NCBI GenBank assembly: GCA_045614025.1
Contig: JAZLCE010000022.1
Location: forward strand, 1-7,874
Reading direction: 5' to 3'
Source: RGIG4140 sp045614025
GTDB lineage: Bacteria > Pseudomonadota > Alphaproteobacteria > CAAHEQ01 > UBA3637
DNA length: 7,874 nt
Under the pieces are notes generated by a model, which saw nothing but the letters and a program-made list of their open reading frames with translations, was not told the DNA's origin and did no database searches. This document shows positions 1 through 6,035 of the stretch, one piece after another. Position numbers and translations under genes: made by a program. How positions within the stretch are numbered: the stretch's first letter is position 1; each line of letters opens with the position of its first letter.

Positions 1-1
1 T

Positions 2-175
2 GGGTCAACGTATACCATCAATGGCAAAGCGCTTGATAGACTTAGCACAACAGTTGTTGCTGGGTTTGGGATGGATATAGGTGAAAATGCCACACTTAAA
101 CTTGAATATAACGGCAACTATCGAAAAGAATATCTTGATCATTCAGGTATGATCCGTTTAGAAATGAAGTTTTAA
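2..175 (+). CDS. C-terminal end of an autotransporter-type outer-membrane beta-barrel protein (partial, 5' end outside window)
   Basis: An open frame enters from the left edge and gives 57 codons before TAA. The peptide has alternating polar and hydrophobic residues typical of transmembrane beta-strands (TVVAGFGMDI, then TLKLEY, then a final strand GMIRLEMKF). It ends in phenylalanine, with hydrophobic residues at every second position back from the C-terminus. That is the classic signal recognised by the BAM complex for outer-membrane insertion. The tyrosine-rich turn followed by DHSG before the last strand is common in autotransporter barrels, which carry or secrete an N-terminal passenger domain to the cell surface. 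The passenger is not in the window, so its function is unknown. A different barrel family, such as a porin-like protein, cannot be excluded. A hairpin terminator follows within 16 bases. Confidence 0.72.
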   Translation, partial: GSTYTINGKALDRLSTTVVAGFGMDIGENATLKLEYNGNYRKEYLDHSGMIRLEMKF

Positions 176-190
176 GTGAAAGGAAGTAAC

Positions 191-220
191 AAAAAGCCCT
201 CAAATTGAGGGCTTTTTGTT
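191..220. terminator. Bidirectional rho-independent terminator between the barrel gene and rmuC
   Basis: An 11-bp perfect stem (191-201 pairing with 207-217) holds a GCCCTC/GAGGGC core flanked by A5 and T5, with the 5-base loop AAATT. On the plus strand the T run follows the stem for the barrel gene. On the minus strand the complementary T run follows it 62 bases beyond the rmuC stop. It can therefore end both convergent transcripts. Confidence 0.88.
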
Positions 221-278
221 AATGCATTAGTTTAAGAATTTTTATTAACCTATTAATATAATTTATATTTTGTTTTTT

Positions 279-1463
279 TTAAGCGCTTTCTTGGGTTTCG
301 ATAAGAGATTGCGGAAGGCTTTGAATATTAAGTTCGCCACCATCAATTTCAGTATTGGCATTTTCCGTAACTCCTCTTAGTTTTCTAGCAACAGCTCTTG
401 TTCTTGTGTCTGCTTCATCAATGGTTTTATAAGCTTGTTCTAAATTACGTTTAACCTTTTCAATCCAAGTTAAATATTTTTCAAATTCTGTTTTTACTTC
501 ACTTAATGTTTTCCAAACTTCGCCAGAGCGTTTTTGAATGGCAAAAGATCTAAATCCCATCTGAAGTGAGTTCAAAAAGGCACCTAATGTTGATGGGCCA
601 GCAATTGAAATGCGATATTTAGTTTGAATTTCGCTAGATAATCCTGGTTTCTTCATCACTTCAGCATAAAGGCCTTCAGTCGGCAAAAACATAATGGCAA
701 AATCCGTTGTTTTTGGAGGATAGATATATTTTGAAGAGATGCGTTTTGCTTCTAATTTAATGCGTTTTTCAAGTTCACTGGCTGCAAAATCAATTTGATT
801 TGTATCGCCTTTATCTGAAGCTTCAATTAAGCGCTCATAATCTTCAATAGGAAACTTTGAATCAATTGGAATTAAAACGTCGCCATCTGGTAATTTAACG
901 GCAAATTCAACAACTTCAGCTGATCCTTCTTGAATATGGGCATTTTTAACAAATTGGTCTGGGGAAAGCATTTGTTCCAATAAAGACCCCAGTTGAACTT
1001 CACCCCAAGTTCCACGAGTTTTCACATTGGTGAGAACGCGCTTTAATCCGCCGACATCAGAAGCAAGCAGTTGCATTTCTCCCAAGCCTTGATGAACTTT
1101 TTCTAAGCGTTCTGAAACTTGGGAAAAAGATTCTCCTAGTCTTTTTTCAAGAGTGACATGCAATTTTTCATCAACGGTTTCGCGCATTTGATCTAATTTA
1201 ACAGCATTTTCAGTTGTCATTTTAGTGAGTTGAGTTTCAACCGATTGGCGAATGGAATCATTAAATTGCAAAAGCGATTGAGCCAATTCTTGGCGAAGGG
1301 CTTTTGCATCTTCACGGGACATTCGCTCTAATCGTTCAATCTCTGCGCTTAAAGAAGAGCTTTTTTTGTTGTTTGAAAAAAGTTTCAAACAAACAGTTAA
1401 AATTAAAAGTGTTAAAATAATGCCGACAGCGCCAGCAAAATAAAGAAAAACCTGTGCTTGCAT
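279..1463 (-). CDS. rmuC: DNA recombination protein RmuC, membrane-anchored nuclease-like
   Basis: This 394-residue protein has the RmuC order of parts. A single N-terminal membrane segment (about residues 5-29) is followed by a charged coiled-coil stretch (about 35-135) and then the conserved RmuC domain (about 140-370). Recognisable family motifs are GTWGE (151-155), PIDSKFP (199-205, with D201 and K203 as candidate PD-(D/E)xK-type residues), IYPPKTTDFAIMFLPTEGLY (247-266) and ISIAGPSTLGAFLNSLQMG (285-303). RmuC proteins are reported to limit rearrangements at short inverted repeats and are predicted to be nucleases. That is family knowledge and is not shown here. The start is supported by AAAGGGG placed 6-7 bases before the ATG, and length is normal for the family. 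The gene is transcribed alone, divergently from the HExxH membrane protein, and converges on the barrel gene with a shared terminator. Confidence 0.95.
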   Translation of the reverse strand: MQAQVFLYFAGAVGIILTLLILTVCLKLFSNNKKSSSLSAEIERLERMSREDAKALRQELAQSLLQFNDSIRQSVETQLTKMTTENAVKLDQMRETVDEKLHVTLEKRLGESFSQVSERLEKVHQGLGEMQLLASDVGGLKRVLTNVKTRGTWGEVQLGSLLEQMLSPDQFVKNAHIQEGSAEVVEFAVKLPDGDVLIPIDSKFPIEDYERLIEASDKGDTNQIDFAASELEKRIKLEAKRISSKYIYPPKTTDFAIMFLPTEGLYAEVMKKPGLSSEIQTKYRISIAGPSTLGAFLNSLQMGFRSFAIQKRSGEVWKTLSEVKTEFEKYLTWIEKVKRNLEQAYKTIDEADTRTRAVARKLRGVTENANTEIDGGELNIQSLPQSLIETQESA

Positions 1464-1474
1464 AAAAAATCCCC

Positions 1475-1504
1475 TTTACATTGTTTATTAAAATTATATA
1501 TAGT
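1475..1504 (+). promoter_or_regulatory. Probable sigma-70 promoter of the HExxH membrane protein gene
   Basis: TTTACA (1475-1480, five of six consensus bases) is followed after 18 bases by TATAGT (1499-1504, five of six). Initiation would fall near 1511. This leaves a leader of about 40 bases before the ATG at 1553 and excludes any start upstream of 1511. Confidence 0.65.
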
Positions 1505-1521
1505 GTATCAAAGAAGAGAAA
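1493..1521 (-). promoter_or_regulatory. Probable sigma-70 promoter of rmuC
   Basis: Read on the minus strand, a perfect -10 TATAAT (1498-1493) lies 17 bases after a weak -35 TTTCTC (1521-1516). Initiation near 1487 would leave a leader of about 24 bases containing the ribosome binding site. The -10 lies inside the spacer of the opposing promoter. Confidence 0.55.
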
Positions 1522-1542
1522 AAAAACAATTCTTTTTTTATC

Positions 1543-1550
1543 AGGAGGAG
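1543..1550 (+). promoter_or_regulatory. Ribosome binding site that fixes the start at 1553
   Basis: AGGAGGAG, the strongest Shine-Dalgarno match in the window, ends two bases before the ATG at 1553; its AGGAGG core ends four bases before it. The alternative in-frame TTG at 1481 has no such site and lies upstream of the predicted transcription start. Confidence 0.8.
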
Positions 1551-1552
1551 CA

Positions 1553-2242
1553 ATGAAAAGCGTAAGTCGTTTATTTGATTTGTTTTTTAATTTAATTAAA
1601 TGGCCAATAGCAATTATAACACTGATCCTCTTTATTCCTTCATTTTATGCAGATTTAATTGCCATTCAAAAGTTAACAAATGCGGATGTTTTGCTTGAAT
1701 TTTTTCTTCCTTTTGGCGCAACGGCCGTTTTATTCTTGTTTATGCCAATGTTAGCAGGTTCTTTTTTTGCGATTATGGAACATGAATTAACGCATATGTT
1801 ATTTGCGGTTTTAACTTTTCATAAACCACGAGGATTAGATGTAAACCAAGATGTGGGCGGTTCTTTTTCATTTGAAGGGAAGGGGAATTGGCTAATTGCT
1901 TTGGCGCCTTATTTCTTTCCAACATTTTGGTTTTTTATTGTTCTTTTGATGCCGATATATAAAGGAATTATGGGTCATCTGCCAGAGTTTTATATTTCTT
2001 TACTGGGTGTTTTTTTAGGGTACAATTTTATTGTTACTTGTCTTTCTATTCACCCCAAACAAACGGATTTTAAAGTTGCGGGTTATCCATTTACAGTTTG
2101 CTTTTTGCCAGGGATTACCTGTTTAAAATATGGGATTGTTTTTTGCTATTCCATTAAAGGTTGGTCAGGCGTTGAAGCATATATGAATCTTTTGGTGCAT
2201 CGCACGGAGCTCTTTTTAAACCCTATTTTATCATTAATTTAA
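1553..2242 (+). CDS. Polytopic membrane protein with HExxH motif, M50-like metallopeptidase candidate
   Basis: Starting at the ATG behind AGGAGGAG, the protein has 229 residues and about five hydrophobic segments (roughly 17-37, 50-76, 113-137, 146-165 and 178-200). HELTH at residues 77-81 sits at the end of a membrane segment, as the zinc-binding HExxH does in site-2-protease-like (M50) intramembrane peptidases, where two histidines bind zinc and the glutamate is catalytic. A following stretch, NWLIALAPYFFPTFWF (112-127), resembles the region after HExxH in short M50B-type proteins. The usual second motif (NPDG or LDG type) is not obvious; H167 or D172 in HPKQTD are candidate third ligands. 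I do not recognise a named family and no substrate can be inferred. Calling it an active protease is an inference from the motif. It is transcribed alone, divergent from rmuC and 86 bases before aspS, with no clear terminator between them, so some read-through into aspS is possible. Confidence 0.7.
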   Translation: MKSVSRLFDLFFNLIKWPIAIITLILFIPSFYADLIAIQKLTNADVLLEFFLPFGATAVLFLFMPMLAGSFFAIMEHELTHMLFAVLTFHKPRGLDVNQDVGGSFSFEGKGNWLIALAPYFFPTFWFFIVLLMPIYKGIMGHLPEFYISLLGVFLGYNFIVTCLSIHPKQTDFKVAGYPFTVCFLPGITCLKYGIVFCYSIKGWSGVEAYMNLLVHRTELFLNPILSLI

Positions 2243-2260
2243 AAAAAACGATAATAATCC

Positions 2261-2289
2261 TTGCTTTTTGGTGTGAAATTTTGTATTTT
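2261..2289 (+). promoter_or_regulatory. Probable sigma-70 promoter of aspS
   Basis: TTGCTT (2261-2266) and TATTTT (2284-2289) are separated by the optimal 17 bases. Initiation near 2296 leaves about 33 bases of leader carrying AAAGGAG eight bases before the aspS ATG. Confidence 0.6.
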
Positions 2290-2328
2290 ATCTCCTGCTA
2301 AATTGGTTTATTTAAAGGAGAAATATTT

Positions 2329-4095
2329 ATGCACCAATACAGAACACATACATGTGGCGCGTTAAGAGCCGAAAATAAAGGTCAAACAGTTAGATTATCT
2401 GGTTGGATTCATCGTAAACGAGATCATGGAAATTTATTATTCGTTGACCTTCGAGATAATTACGGCATCACACAATGTGTTTTGGATACATCAAGTGATT
2501 GTTTCCCTGTTTTAGAAAAAGTTCGTCCAGAATCTGTTGTTAAAATTGATGGAACAGTTATTTTAAGAGAACCATCAACAATTAACCCTAAAATGTCAAC
2601 AGGCGAAATTGAAGTTCAAGTTTTATCTGTTGAAGTTTTATCTGAAGCAGAAGTTTTGCCAATGCAAGTTGTTGCTGATACGGCGGATTTATCTGAAGAA
2701 CAAAGATTAACATATCGTTTCTTGGATTTAAGACGCGAAAAACCTCATTCAAATATTTTGCTTAGAAATGCTTTTGTTCGCTCTGTAAGAGAAAGAATGT
2801 GGAAAGCTGGTTTCAGCGAATTTCAAACACCAATTTTAACGGCTTCTTCTCCAGAAGGTGCTCGTGACTTCTTGGTGCCATCTCGTTTGCATCATGGAAA
2901 ATTTTATGCTTTACCTCAAGCTCCGCAACAATTTAAACAATTGTTAATGGTTTCTGGTTTTGATCGTTATTTCCAAGTTGCTCCTTGTTTCAGAGATGAA
3001 GATGCAAGAGCCGATCGTTCTCCAGGGGAATTCTATCAATTAGATATTGAAATGTCTTTTGTAACGCAAGATGAAATTTTTGCAACGGTTGAACCAATTA
3101 TTCAAGGTTTGTTTGAAGAATTTGCTCCAACTGCAGCTGTCACTCAAGCGCCATTTGTTCATATTCCTTATTTGGAATCAATGTTAACATATGGAACGGA
3201 TAAGCCAGATTTAAGAAACCCACTTGTTATTAAAGATGTTTCTGAAGTTTTTGCAGGATCAAGTTTTGGATTATTTGCTTCAAAAGTTGCTGAAGGTGGA
3301 TTTGTTCGTGCAATTAAAACGCCAAATACAGCTTCTCGTCCACGCAGCTGGTTTGATAAAATGAATGCTTTTGCAGCAGAAGCAGGTTTTGGTGGTTTGG
3401 GTTATATTTCATTTGCAGAAGATGGAAATAAAGGCCCTATTGCCAAGAATTTAGATGAAGAACGCATTCAAAAATTGGTTGAAATCACTGGCGCTCAAAA
3501 AGGAGATAGCGTTTTCTTTGTTTGCGGTAAAGGTGATAAAGTTGTTAAATTCACTGGTCAAGTGAGAACGATGTTAGGTCAAGAGCTTGATTTAATTGAA
3601 AAAGGCGCTTTCAAATTCTGTTGGATTGTTGACTTCCCAATGTATGAATTGAATGAAGAAACAGGAGCGGTTGAATTTTCACATAACCCATTCTCAATGC
3701 CACAAGGTGAAATGGATGCCTTGTTAAATAAAAATCCGCTTGAAATTATGGCATATCAATTTGATATGGTTTGTAACGGATATGAAATTTTATCAGGAGC
3801 CATTCGTAACCATAGACCAGATGTAATGTATAAAGCATTTGAAATTGCTGGATATGGTCCTGAAGTTGTGGAACAAAAATTTGCTGGCTTATTGAATGCC
3901 TTTAAGTTTGGCGCTCCTCCACACGGTGGCTGTGCTTTCGGTATTGATAGATTGGTTATGTTATTAACAGATGAAGATTATATTAGAGAAGTTATTGCAT
4001 TCCCGCTCACACAACAAGGGCTTGATTTATTGATGAAAGCTCCTGCTGAAGTTACAGAAAAGCAATTAAGAGAATTGCATATTAAGATCAGATAA
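2329..4095 (+). CDS. aspS: Aspartate--tRNA ligase, probably non-discriminating (Asp/Asn)
   Basis: This full-length 588-residue bacterial-type class IIb synthetase charges tRNA with aspartate in the cytoplasm. An N-terminal OB-fold anticodon-binding domain (about 1-105; GWIHRKRDHGNLLFVDLRD at 25-43) precedes the catalytic core. The core carries motif 1 around 150-170 (P168), the glutamine-rich LPQAPQQFKQLLM loop (195-207), motif 2 with FRDEDARADRSPGEFYQLDIE (221-241) and motif 3 with GIDRLVMLL (538-546, R541). A bacterial GAD-type insertion lies at about 290-420, and the usual TEKQLRELHI tail is present. In the anticodon domain the residue after RRD/KRD is His33, where E. coli has Leu. Position 83, which is Lys in the E. 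coli enzyme, is Ser. His at the first site and absence of Lys at the second are features of non-discriminating enzymes that also make Asp-tRNA(Asn) for GatCAB amidation. That specificity is inferred. AAAGGAG precedes the ATG by eight bases. A hairpin terminator follows. Confidence 0.97.
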   Translation: MHQYRTHTCGALRAENKGQTVRLSGWIHRKRDHGNLLFVDLRDNYGITQCVLDTSSDCFPVLEKVRPESVVKIDGTVILREPSTINPKMSTGEIEVQVLSVEVLSEAEVLPMQVVADTADLSEEQRLTYRFLDLRREKPHSNILLRNAFVRSVRERMWKAGFSEFQTPILTASSPEGARDFLVPSRLHHGKFYALPQAPQQFKQLLMVSGFDRYFQVAPCFRDEDARADRSPGEFYQLDIEMSFVTQDEIFATVEPIIQGLFEEFAPTAAVTQAPFVHIPYLESMLTYGTDKPDLRNPLVIKDVSEVFAGSSFGLFASKVAEGGFVRAIKTPNTASRPRSWFDKMNAFAAEAGFGGLGYISFAEDGNKGPIAKNLDEERIQKLVEITGAQKGDSVFFVCGKGDKVVKFTGQVRTMLGQELDLIEKGAFKFCWIVDFPMYELNEETGAVEFSHNPFSMPQGEMDALLNKNPLEIMAYQFDMVCNGYEILSGAIRNHRPDVMYKAFEIAGYGPEVVEQKFAGLLNAFKFGAPPHGGCAFGIDRLVMLLTDEDYIREVIAFPLTQQGLDLLMKAPAEVTEKQLRELHIKIR

Positions 4096-4113
4096 CATCT
4101 GAAGTTCTAAAAT

Positions 4114-4144
4114 AAAATCCCCATCTGAGTGATGGGGATTTTTT
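4114..4144. terminator. Bidirectional rho-independent terminator between aspS and lptG
   Basis: A 12-bp perfect stem (4114-4125 with 4131-4142; core TCCCCATC/GATGGGGA) has the 5-base loop TGAGT. T6 follows on the plus strand, and a TTTTATTTT stretch follows on the minus strand. It lies 18 bases after the aspS stop and 35 bases beyond the lptG stop, so it serves both convergent genes. Confidence 0.9.
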
Positions 4145-4176
4145 GTATGCTAAAAGAATTATTTTTTTTATTAAAC

Positions 4177-5277
4177 TTAGCCATCTTCTAAATGCAATAA
4201 AGCAGAAACGGATAGCAAAATTGCAATAACGGCAGGTCCCCAAGCCGCCAAGAAAAAGGGCAGGTTTTGGCTTAATCCGGCAACGCCTGAAATTTGCCCT
4301 AATGAATAAAGCATAAACCCGCTTAAAACGGCTAAAACAATTCGAAGCAATGTTTTGCCTTGTCGCATAGTGGCTGGAAGAGAAAAAACAGCCGCAATAA
4401 AAAGCATAGCAAGCATTGTAATCGGATAAGCAATTAATTGATGAAAATACATTTGGTGAACGGTTGTTGAAAAACCTGATTCTTTCAAAAATTCAATAAA
4501 TTTTGGAAAGCGCCAGAAAGACATTGTTCTTGGTTCATCAAAACGTTCTAAAATTTGAGTTAATGAAATATTTGTTTTAAGGCTTTCAACTTGTTTTGAA
4601 TAGCTATCTTCCAAAATTGGATCAATAATAAATGCATTTGGAAGAGTTAAAGTGTTATTTGAAAGTAAACCATTTTCTGCTTCAATTTGGCGTAAAAGTT
4701 GATCTTTTTTATCGAGCTCAAAAATGGAAATATTATCTAAAATAACGTGATCTTTTTCCTGGCGAACACGAGAAGCACGCACAACAACCGTCTGATTTTC
4801 TTGAGCATCTCTGAGCCAAAGGCCTTTTTCTGTCCATGAAAAAGGGGTTGATTTGGTTATCCCAACTCTTTCTTCAAGGCGTTCATATCTTTTGGCAGTT
4901 AAGGCTGAAAAGGGGCTAAAAATCGTTACATCAAAAACGCCAACAAGCAAAACAAATGTAACAATTGGAACCATGAAATTCCAAGCTGAAAAACCAACGG
5001 CGCGCATCACAGTAAGTTCAAGTGAAGCGCTGTATTTTAAAAAGAATATAATCCCCGAGATTAAAACGATAAATGGGAAGATAATATGAATCATTTGAGG
5101 AGATTTTAAAAATGCAAGAGCTAAAACATCCAAAAAAGCAATGTTTTCGCGTTTTGAAGCAATGCGCAATAATTCAACTGTATCAAATAACATAATGATA
5201 ACAGCCAAAGAAAACAAGGTTGCGAAAAAAATCAATGAAAAATGTTTTAAGATATATCTAAATAAAATTAAATTCAT
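4177..5277 (-). CDS. lptG: LPS export ABC transporter permease LptG (YjgP/YjgQ family)
   Basis: This 366-residue inner-membrane protein has the family layout. Three N-terminal membrane helices (about 10-31, 60-80 and 99-121) and three C-terminal ones (about 278-298, 309-328 and 338-360) enclose a periplasmic jelly-roll domain (about 125-270). Family signatures include FDTVELLR (31-38), FPFIVLISG (67-75), ELTVMRAVGFSAWNF (87-101) and the LptG-type end LHLEDG (361-366). LptG pairs with LptF and the ATPase LptB to extract lipopolysaccharide from the inner membrane and pass it via LptC/LptA to LptD/E. LptF is usually encoded directly upstream. Here the upstream neighbour is an unrelated cysteine-rich protein, so the partner must be elsewhere. 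A weak AGG eight bases before the ATG and a good promoter support this start. LptG is preferred over LptF because of the C-terminal sequence. Confidence 0.93.
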   Translation of the reverse strand: MNLILFRYILKHFSLIFFATLFSLAVIIMLFDTVELLRIASKRENIAFLDVLALAFLKSPQMIHIIFPFIVLISGIIFFLKYSASLELTVMRAVGFSAWNFMVPIVTFVLLVGVFDVTIFSPFSALTAKRYERLEERVGITKSTPFSWTEKGLWLRDAQENQTVVVRASRVRQEKDHVILDNISIFELDKKDQLLRQIEAENGLLSNNTLTLPNAFIIDPILEDSYSKQVESLKTNISLTQILERFDEPRTMSFWRFPKFIEFLKESGFSTTVHQMYFHQLIAYPITMLAMLFIAAVFSLPATMRQGKTLLRIVLAVLSGFMLYSLGQISGVAGLSQNLPFFLAAWGPAVIAILLSVSALLHLEDG

Positions 5278-5309
5278 TTTCTTAGCCTAAAAATAAATGA
5301 TACTTGTTT

Positions 5310-5338
5310 CTTGTAACTTAATGAAAGAAATTTGTCAA
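5310..5338 (-). promoter_or_regulatory. Probable sigma-70 promoter of lptG
   Basis: On the minus strand a perfect -35 TTGACA (5338-5333) is followed after 17 bases by TACAAG (5315-5310, four of six). The expected start near 5303 gives lptG a leader of about 25 bases. It lies wholly between lptG and the cysteine-rich gene, whose stop codon begins 14 bases upstream. Confidence 0.65.
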
Positions 5339-5349
5339 GCCATTCAAGA

Positions 5350-5895
5350 TTATTTGTTTGTCTTTTTGCAATAACCATTTACGCAAGATGACGATGGATT
5401 ATCACATTCTTTATCTGATAAACAAAGTTTAGGTTCTTGCATGTGGTAAAAAGGGGAATAGTTATAAATTTCAAAATAAAAACGAATGTCATTATTCAAT
5501 TTTTTAAAACAGCAAGAGCTACTTGATCCAAAAAATTTTTCTTCATTGTTTACAAAAAATCTCATTTGAAAAGGTTTTTGGTTTTTAATAATGAAATGAC
5601 ATAAAAGAGGGGACATATTTTTAAAAGTGACACCAGCAAAGTTATGACGTTGCAAAACACCTCTTCCTTTTGTTCTAAAATATGTAATTTCTAAAGGTAA
5701 GGAATTGATTTTTTTGAGTATAACTGGATTTTCTTCAGCAAGGGTTGATACTTCCTTTACCCCTTTTTCAACGATAGTTGTTGTTTCTTTAAGAATTTTA
5801 TTTGATAAATTCTTATTGTATTGTAACCAGAATATGCCACAAAATGAAAATAGAAAAAAGATAACTGTTGTGATAAATGTAAGCGTTTTATTCAT
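5350..5895 (-). CDS. Membrane-anchored, cysteine-rich protein of unknown function
   Basis: This 181-residue protein is not recognised as a member of a named family. An uncleaved-looking hydrophobic N-terminus (about 5-25, after MNK) would place the rest in the periplasm. A short helical linker (about 30-62) leads to a mixed alpha/beta-looking region with C99 and the pair C128-C129. The C-terminus has four regularly spaced cysteines (158, 164, 171 and 176; pattern C-x5-C-x6-C-x4-C) with acidic and serine-rich spacers. This resembles small disulfide-stabilised modules found in secreted proteins, so disulfide bonding in the periplasm is a reasonable inference. The layout of one N-terminal helix plus a cysteine-bearing head also recalls pilin-like proteins, but no prepilin cleavage motif (G followed by FxxxE) is present. 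AGAGG upstream of the ATG and a strong promoter support expression. No terminator separates it from lptG, 72 bases downstream. Confidence 0.75.
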   Translation of the reverse strand: MNKTLTFITTVIFFLFSFCGIFWLQYNKNLSNKILKETTTIVEKGVKEVSTLAEENPVILKKINSLPLEITYFRTKGRGVLQRHNFAGVTFKNMSPLLCHFIIKNQKPFQMRFFVNNEEKFFGSSSSCCFKKLNNDIRFYFEIYNYSPFYHMQEPKLCLSDKECDNPSSSCVNGYCKKTNK

Positions 5896-5919
5896 AAGGA
5901 CCTCTTTGTTTTTCCTGAG

Positions 5920-5947
5920 GGTATACTAAAATGCGAATAAATGTCAA
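5920..5947 (-). promoter_or_regulatory. Probable sigma-70 promoter of the cysteine-rich protein gene
   Basis: On the minus strand TTGACA (5947-5942, perfect) and TATACC (5925-5920, four of six) are 16 bases apart. Initiation near 5913 gives a short leader of about 18 bases containing AAAGAGG. The -35 overlaps the palindrome AAACGTTT (5946-5953), a possible but unproven operator. Confidence 0.62.
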
Positions 5948-5968
5948 ACGTTTTTTCTGAAACATAAC

Positions 5969-5997
5969 TTGATGTTTTTCATTTTTTATGATAGACT
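5969..5997 (+). promoter_or_regulatory. Probable sigma-70 promoter of the ankyrin-repeat gene
   Basis: TTGATG (5969-5974) and TAGACT (5992-5997), each four of six or better, are 17 bases apart. Initiation near 6004 falls downstream of the in-frame ATG at 5988 and so supports the ATG at 6036. Its -35 faces the -35 of the opposing promoter across 21 bases. Confidence 0.5.
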
Positions 5998-6020
5998 TAT
6001 GGGTAATAAATTGCTTATAT

Positions 6021-6028
6021 AAAGGGGG
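6021..6028 (+). promoter_or_regulatory. Ribosome binding site that fixes the start at 6036
   Basis: AAAGGGGG lies seven bases before the ATG at 6036, matching the AAAGGGG site used by rmuC. The in-frame ATG at 5988 has no Shine-Dalgarno match upstream. Confidence 0.75.
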
Positions 6029-6035
6029 TTTTATT

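Noticed and set aside
1481..1552. Upstream extension of the HExxH protein from a TTG at 1481
   Set aside because: It has no Shine-Dalgarno, it overlaps the predicted promoter and lies before the likely transcription start near 1511. The ATG at 1553 has AGGAGGAG directly upstream and gives a normal membrane-protein N-terminus.
4853..5089. Plus-strand open frame of 78 codons opposite lptG
   Set aside because: It lies entirely within lptG on the opposite strand, with a low-complexity product and no ribosome binding site.
5839..5895. Lipoprotein signal in the cysteine-rich protein (C19 after the hydrophobic stretch)
   Set aside because: Phe occupies the -1 and -3 positions relative to C19, where a lipobox needs small residues at -1 and usually Leu at -3. 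An uncleaved membrane anchor fits better.
5705..5929. Plus-strand open frame of 74 codons opposite the cysteine-rich gene
   Set aside because: It is antisense to a better-supported gene with its own promoter and ribosome binding site, and the product resembles no known protein.
5988..6035. Upstream extension of the ankyrin protein from the ATG at 5988
   Set aside because: It lies inside the predicted promoter and lacks a ribosome binding site. AAAGGGGG before the ATG at 6036 is far better, and the extra 16 residues add no ankyrin sequence.
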